64,000 nt of DNA from Cyprinodon diabolis (Eukaryota > Chordata > Actinopteri > Cyprinodontiformes > Cyprinodontidae). Both the position numbers and the translations under genes were made by a program. Numbering within the stretch: the first letter of the stretch is position 1; each line of letters opens with the position of its first letter. The DNA is taken from assembly GCA_030533445.1 (NCBI GenBank), contig CM060080.1, positions 24,314,552 through 24,378,551 of the forward strand, written 5' to 3'. Positions 58,890 through 64,000 of the stretch are shown here, one piece after another. The notes beneath the pieces were generated by a model that was not told the origin of the DNA, searched no databases, and saw nothing but the letters and a program-made list of their open reading frames with translations.

Positions 58890-60700
58890 CGAAGAACCTA
58901 CCTTTACTAGAAAACAAGAAATTTAGTCATTAGAAGTCAATAGAAATGTTAAAAATCATTCCAGAAATGGCTCCTTAACAAGAAACTAACTGTTATCTAA
59001 CAGTTCAGGCTGCTCTTTACAGAGGCCTGAGTTCCTCGAACAGGATTTACAAGTTTGAAAAGCAGCTGGTGGAAATTTACGGGTTAAGCTTCTTTCTTGT
59101 GTTCATTTAACAATAGTCATACCAGACACAGAAAACAAAAAAGTTTGACAATATTTGATAATTTTTCTTTTATTGTCCTTTCTACTACTGTCAGTACTGT
59201 ACGGCTGTAAACTAGCTGGATGACATCGAAAGCTTTACACATTTGTGATCCTTTAATTTTAGTCTTTTACACAAATTCCTTTTTTTTTGTTCTCTAATAC
59301 AGACAAACAACTGGTTTTGATCCATTCAACAATTTTAGCAAGACAGTTTATTTCAGAAAGTGAAACTAATTAAAACTAATTGTTTGAGTTAAGAGGGTGT
59401 TAAATGTGTAGTACTTTTGACGTCTATTTTCATCTATAACTTCTTTGCCCTCTGGAAGTTGTGAATAGGTATGCTTTAATTTTGTAGAGAAGTAGATGCT
59501 GTCCTCTTTTGGGGGGACCCACATTGCTATCACAGCTTGACTTATTAGAAGTCCTTTTGTTGAACGTGGTGTGCTTACTCCTTGCCATCTTTGCCTTGCA
59601 GGTGGCCAGGAGCTCCCTGCTGAGCTCTGCAGTATCCACATTAGCCCAACAAAAGAACCAGATTAGGCCACCTGGGAAAGCTGGGGAAGCAGAAATGCCT
59701 GCATCCCTGCAATTACTGCTTTCCTTTGTGTTCAACCATCTACCTACTTCTGTGTCACAAACTTTATACTATAGTTTTACTTGAATATCATTGATAACAT
59801 GCATCTTAAAGAGTCTTATAATTGTATAGGCTATATTAAGAGATTACATCAATTTGTTATAGTAATATATCTCAAGTATATTTCGGCAAATTTTGAAAAT
59901 ACAGCCAATGGAAACCAGATAATCAGTATCTATAAAATATAAAGTTTTTAAGACTTTTCTGTTGCATTAAGGTTTTGTACATAAGCAGTCACGGAAAAAG
60001 ACTGTTGACTTGAGGGTTGTCCATTAGTGGTCACTGACAGCCCCCACAGGAGGAGTAAGCCACAAAAGGTCATTGCCAAAGAACCTTACTGTTCACAAAG
60101 TGCTTTATCTATGCAGCCTAATGGTAGATAAATAGTAAGGAACACTGGAGTCAGTGCTTTAAGGCCAAGACATTAAATAGGCTTATACTAGCATGTGGTT
60201 TGTACGGCTAATCCTAAATATGAGGCTACTGATATTTAGCACCCATTCAGGAGCTTTACCTTTTTTTTTCAATAGTTCAGGCTGATCTGTGATTCATGTG
60301 TGCTTCTTAGCATATAATTCTATTTTTTTTGTAATAAACAAATATTCAAGAATTTATGCATATGCAATTATAAAAAAAAACATTTATACTATTATATTGT
60401 TTATTAATTAATGTTCTAAATATTTCTTTTTTTTTTGGCACAGCCACAAAACCAATAGCTGAAGGTAGGGCTCAAAGCTACAGTTTCAGTTGTCAGTGTG
60501 AAAGGGAAATCCAACCTGTGTAGTGCAGAGTAGAAGAAACCATGCAAAGTAAAGCCATGTAAAGCTGCTATTGTTGATGGAAAAGCAACATGTTTCCACT
60601 ACAATAAACTCTGGCCATCTCCTCAAAGATGATAGGAAAGCTCATGGGACTCAAAAACTCAAGAAAATTAGGGTTTTTTTTCAGAGAAAGAAACAATGAC
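58890..60700. other. Intergenic, no supportable gene
   Basis: Overlapping frames on both strands at 59366..59784 make this the most coding-like patch. The plus frame reads LLSQLDLLEVLLLNVVCLLL and the minus frame SKHTTFNKRTSNKSS. I recognise neither, and a transposon remnant is plausible. Confidence 0.4.
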
Positions 60701-60720
60701 TGTCCCCTCTCTTACCAGTG

Positions 60721-61735
60721 TTATATTTTTAGATAGTCAAAGACATTTTTACAAACAGGGTATATAAGTCTTTCACTAGAGGAGCTGTTCAGATCCTCTA
60801 CACTCTGGTGCAGGGAGTGAGAGGTGTTGTCCATGATGGCTGCAAGCTTGGACAGCACCCTCCTCTCAGCCACTTCCTCCACAGAGTCCAGAGCGCACCC
60901 TAGTACAGAAAAGGCGTTTCTCACCAGTTTGTTCAGTCTCTTTCTGTCCCGCTCTGCGCTACAAGGGGCCCAGCAGACAACAGCGTAAACGAGGGGCTGA
61001 TGCCACCAAAGATTCATAGAAGATTTTAAGCAGTAGCCTGCTCACTACAAAGGACCTCAGCCTACTTAAGAGAGGGAGGCGGCTCTGACATTGACGTGAA
61101 CACCCAGGTACTTCATAAAATAATCATTTATCTTTTCTGATCTACATTGGAGAAATTTGCCTCTGCATTTAACCTATTCCCTTGTGGAGCAGTGTGGGGT
61201 TAAGGATCTTGCTCAGGAACCCAGAGTGCTGGCTGTGGTTGTCGAACCGAGTACTTGCAACCTTCTCAGAGCACAAACACACTGCTCTAACCACAAGGCC
61301 AACCCTACCCTTGCTGCAGACTGCAAACTCTGACTGACTGCCGTGCAGCCACACATGCTGAGGGCGTTCAGTAAGGTAGCTAACGGTCCAGACAGCAAGA
61401 TGTTTGTCCACTCCAGCGTCCTCAAGCTACCCCTTCAGCAGCGCTGGTCTGATGGTGTTCAAAGCGCTGGAAAAGTCAAAGAACATGACTCTCACTGCGC
61501 TCCTGGTGATCTCCAGGTGGGTGAACGGCTGCAGGTAGATGATGGCATCCTCCACTCCAATGTCAGGTTGGTAAGCAAACTGCGGCGGGTCCAGGGGGGC
61601 TTAGGTGAGCTAGGATGAGGCACTCCCTGGTCTGTAGATGCAGCTGAGGACCTTGGAGAGCTCATCAGCACAGTTCCTCAGTAGCCTTGGGGGGATGCCA
61701 TCTGTTCCTGAGGCTTTGAGGCTAAGGCTGAGGCT
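60721..61735 (-). mobile_element. Degraded L2-clade LINE, itself interrupted by a SINE-like repeat
   Basis: The minus strand reads YAVVCWAPCSAERDRKRLNK, LVRNAFSVLGCALDSVEEVA and ERLIYPVCK at 60721..61017, matching the L2 copy at 22.6..23.5 kb. Further up are YLTERPQHVWLHGSQSEFAV (about 61350) and KASGTDGIPPRLLRNCADEL (about 61700), in the right order for the N-terminal RT part. 61115..61310 is a separate inserted repeat. Confidence 0.7.
61115..61310 (+). mobile_element. L2-tail/SINE-like repeat inserted in the L2 remnant
   Basis: Related to 56285..56497: TGATCTACATTGGAGAAATT, GTGGGGTTAAGGATCTTGCT, then CTCTAACCACAAGGCCAACC. Confidence 0.55.
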
Positions 61736-61739
61736 GAAA

Positions 61740-63837
61740 ACAGAGGGAAAAAACACCTGAAAACGGTTAGAAACTAAAAACAAAATAATTGACCTACATG
61801 GTATATTGTAGGATGCATAACAGAGATAGATTGGCTTCATATGACACGATCTTACCAGCAAACCAAATGCGGCAGTGAATTATATACCAAAACAAAACTC
61901 ATCTGGATCATCCCAATAAGCTTTGAATGAAGAAAAATCTAAAAATGTATTATTTATCTGGAAGAAATTTCCCCATTGTGGGATAATAAAAGGGATTTAC
62001 AGATGCACCTATATGGGTGGCATATACCCAAGCATATGACTGAATTAACTAGAAGAATGTTGTATTATGTATGCATGATTTCTATTTCCTCAGTGAAACT
62101 AAAAACAATATTCAAAGTACAAAAGTAAGCCCTTCATGAAAAAATCTTCTTTGAAGAGATTTATTTTCATTTTTTGATCAAGCATCTGGAAGAAAACAAA
62201 CCTAACCGCTCACTGAGTTCAGATTTGATCCAGCAGAGATGAGAAGAATAAGAGTTGAGTTTGGGGGCAGATTAAAAACTTCACAGCACATTTATCAGCA
62301 GTAAAAAATCAATAGTCTTGATTTTATTTGAACTTCATTGGAAGGAAGAACTCAGAAAAACACAAATGTTCATTAGTGTTTGTTCTTCTTTCACTACAAA
62401 AGGGAGGAGAAAGCAAACTGATGCCTGAGGGGGAAGAAGGGGGGCTGTTTAGAGAAAAAAACTGAGCAAAAGAAATGTTTTTATTAAAGAATCCTAGTGC
62501 TGTACGGTATTTTCCTTTTCATTTGGGACAATCATTGGTAATGATGTATGCAAATATTCTTTTTTAATGAATATTTGATATCACTGAGATGCTGAAGCAG
62601 AGATAAAAAAAAATGCATTGTCCAAAACCTGTAGAAGTTATCAGGGGCATGCTAATCAATAAATCATTGTGTCTGACGTACTCCTGCATCAAAAGGTATG
62701 AAATTTGCAGTCAGCTGGGCAGAAGCCAGAGCAAAGGATAAGAAAGAAATACGCTGGCTGTCTGAATCCAAACATAAAAGAACAAAGCTACTCTTGGGGG
62801 GAGGTATTGATTGAAAGCCACAATAAGGTGTGAAGAGTTCAGGTGCATGTGAATATGGATCTGTGAATCTGTATTTTGCTGGGACAGATGTGTGGGTTAT
62901 TTTGAGGTGAAGGGTTGTAGGTTCAGCCTCCCAGCAGCTGCAAAAAGTTTCTAAATGTTAGAGGAAAACAATACCTTTTGTGTTTTTGTTTTGTTTGTTC
63001 TTTATGTGTAATCGCTATTTCTTTTAGTTGAGGTTTCATTGTCTTCATGAAATTACATGTTTTTTGGTTGTTATTTTTTTAGGAATATGAATGTCTTGAG
63101 GAAAGCATCTGCGGATGAGAGATTACGTTTGAATTCTATTATCTAAATTCCCTTCCACTTGAAAGGGGACCCTTGCCCTCTATTAATAATTGACATTTTA
63201 TTACTGATCCTCCTCATAGTGGCAGGCTATTGCTTTGATGTAAGCCATGTTGTTTTATCAGTCCTGTACTGTCTATTGATTGCTGGACAGATAGGAGGAC
63301 TATCAAAGGGATTCCTCATGGGGCATTCAACATAGGGTCACCTCATACTCCTGGAATGTGGTTTCTCCAACTCACTCTCACTTTTACGCCTATCATTCTA
63401 ATTCCATTTTCCGCTTGTTATATTTGGTTAATTCGAGCACGCTGCCTGTCTCGGTTAAATATCAACAAAAATAACAAAGCTGTTTCAAATGACATCATCA
63501 TCATCCTCACAAGTGGAAGGACAAGATGCAAACAACAATAGAGGAGAGCAAACTGTCAAAGCAAATAAAGGTCCACTTTAGAGAGCAGGTATTGCTGGAT
63601 GGACTGGTTTTTCCTTATTTTCTGATCAGTCTTATGCTTTGGCTGAAGGTTACAGCTTACGATGATCTCATTCATTGTGCTCATTACACTTCACTGCAGA
63701 TTTTTTTTGTCATCTGCTGGTTTCAATGGATGAAACAAATATGAAGTGTTATGAAAATAATCAAGGACTCAGGATTCTCCTCTAAAATCTTGCCAAGATA
63801 TGCAACTATGGCAGGCTCATACGAGAAATTAGAAAGA

Positions 63838-63868
<31 letters not shown>

Positions 63869-64000
63869 AGACTTCTTAAACTCCACTCTCTAATACAAGA
63901 CAAAAACATTATTTTAGTGGAAATGTATTGATCCATTAGTTTGGACACCGTAATATTCTACATTTTATAAAAGTGAGACAGCAGGATATGAAAATTTGAA
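61740..64000. other. Intergenic, no supportable gene
   Basis: Short frames without motifs. A poly(T) tract occupies about 63842..63868. Confidence 0.45.

Noticed and set aside
59366..59784. Overlapping frames on both strands
   Set aside because: No recognised domain on either strand and no splice context; left as unassigned.

Overview
This window looks like AT-rich nuclear DNA from a teleost fish, probably a percomorph. The reasons are many short introns with GT/AG borders, abundant TA and tetranucleotide microsatellites, and the mix of mobile elements (L2, Rex3-like RTE, Rex6/R4-like and L1-like LINEs, a long-inverted-repeat Tc1, hAT-type elements). No rRNA, tRNA, CRISPR or bacterial operon structure was seen. 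The species cannot be named from the sequence.

The host genes I can support are two neighbouring adhesion G-protein-coupled receptor (aGPCR) genes, both on the minus strand. Their GPS and 7TM motifs are closest to group VIII, the ADGRG1/3/5 type. The downstream gene (34513..38307) is a conventional receptor: 17 coding exons and 701 codons, giving signal peptide, cysteine-containing N-terminal cassette, one GAIN domain with an intact HL/T cleavage site, and 7TM. Its neighbour (8600..18207) is unusual. I could join 35 coding exons into one continuous frame of 1287 codons, with phases matching at every junction. The product reads: signal peptide, two copies of the N-terminal cassette, three successive GAIN/GPS modules, one 7TM. 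The first GPS has lost the cleavage tripeptide; the second and third keep it. This triple-GAIN architecture is the main result. To my knowledge aGPCRs have a single GAIN domain.

Layout. 1..8.6 kb: intergenic, with microsatellites and an old LTR-like element. 8.6..18.2 kb: triple-GAIN receptor. 18.4..21.2 kb: intergenic. 21.2..24.5 kb: Rex3/RTE-like LINE (minus) interrupted by an L2 LINE. 25.3..27.4 kb: two degraded LINE pieces in opposite orientation. 29.0..31.2 kb: a 530-bp LTR-like element, then an unexplained block with three diverged internal repeats. 34.5..38.3 kb: single-GAIN receptor. 38.7..39.6 kb: hAT-type element with an 8-bp target duplication. 43.4..45.6 kb: degraded LINE sequence. 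51.6..55.5 kb: a nest of three Rex6/R4-like 3' ends, TA microsatellites and an apparently intact Tc1 with a 340-codon transposase. 56.3..61.7 kb: SINE/LINE tails, an LTR-like remnant and an L2 fragment. Other stretches show no supportable gene.

The two receptors probably arose by tandem gene duplication. The larger one then gained an N-terminal cassette and two GAIN modules by internal segmental duplication. Every duplicated cassette begins and ends in the same intron phase, so whole modules could in principle be spliced in or out without breaking the frame. All exon models come from reading splice signals and homology between the two genes and the internal repeats; no transcript evidence was available.
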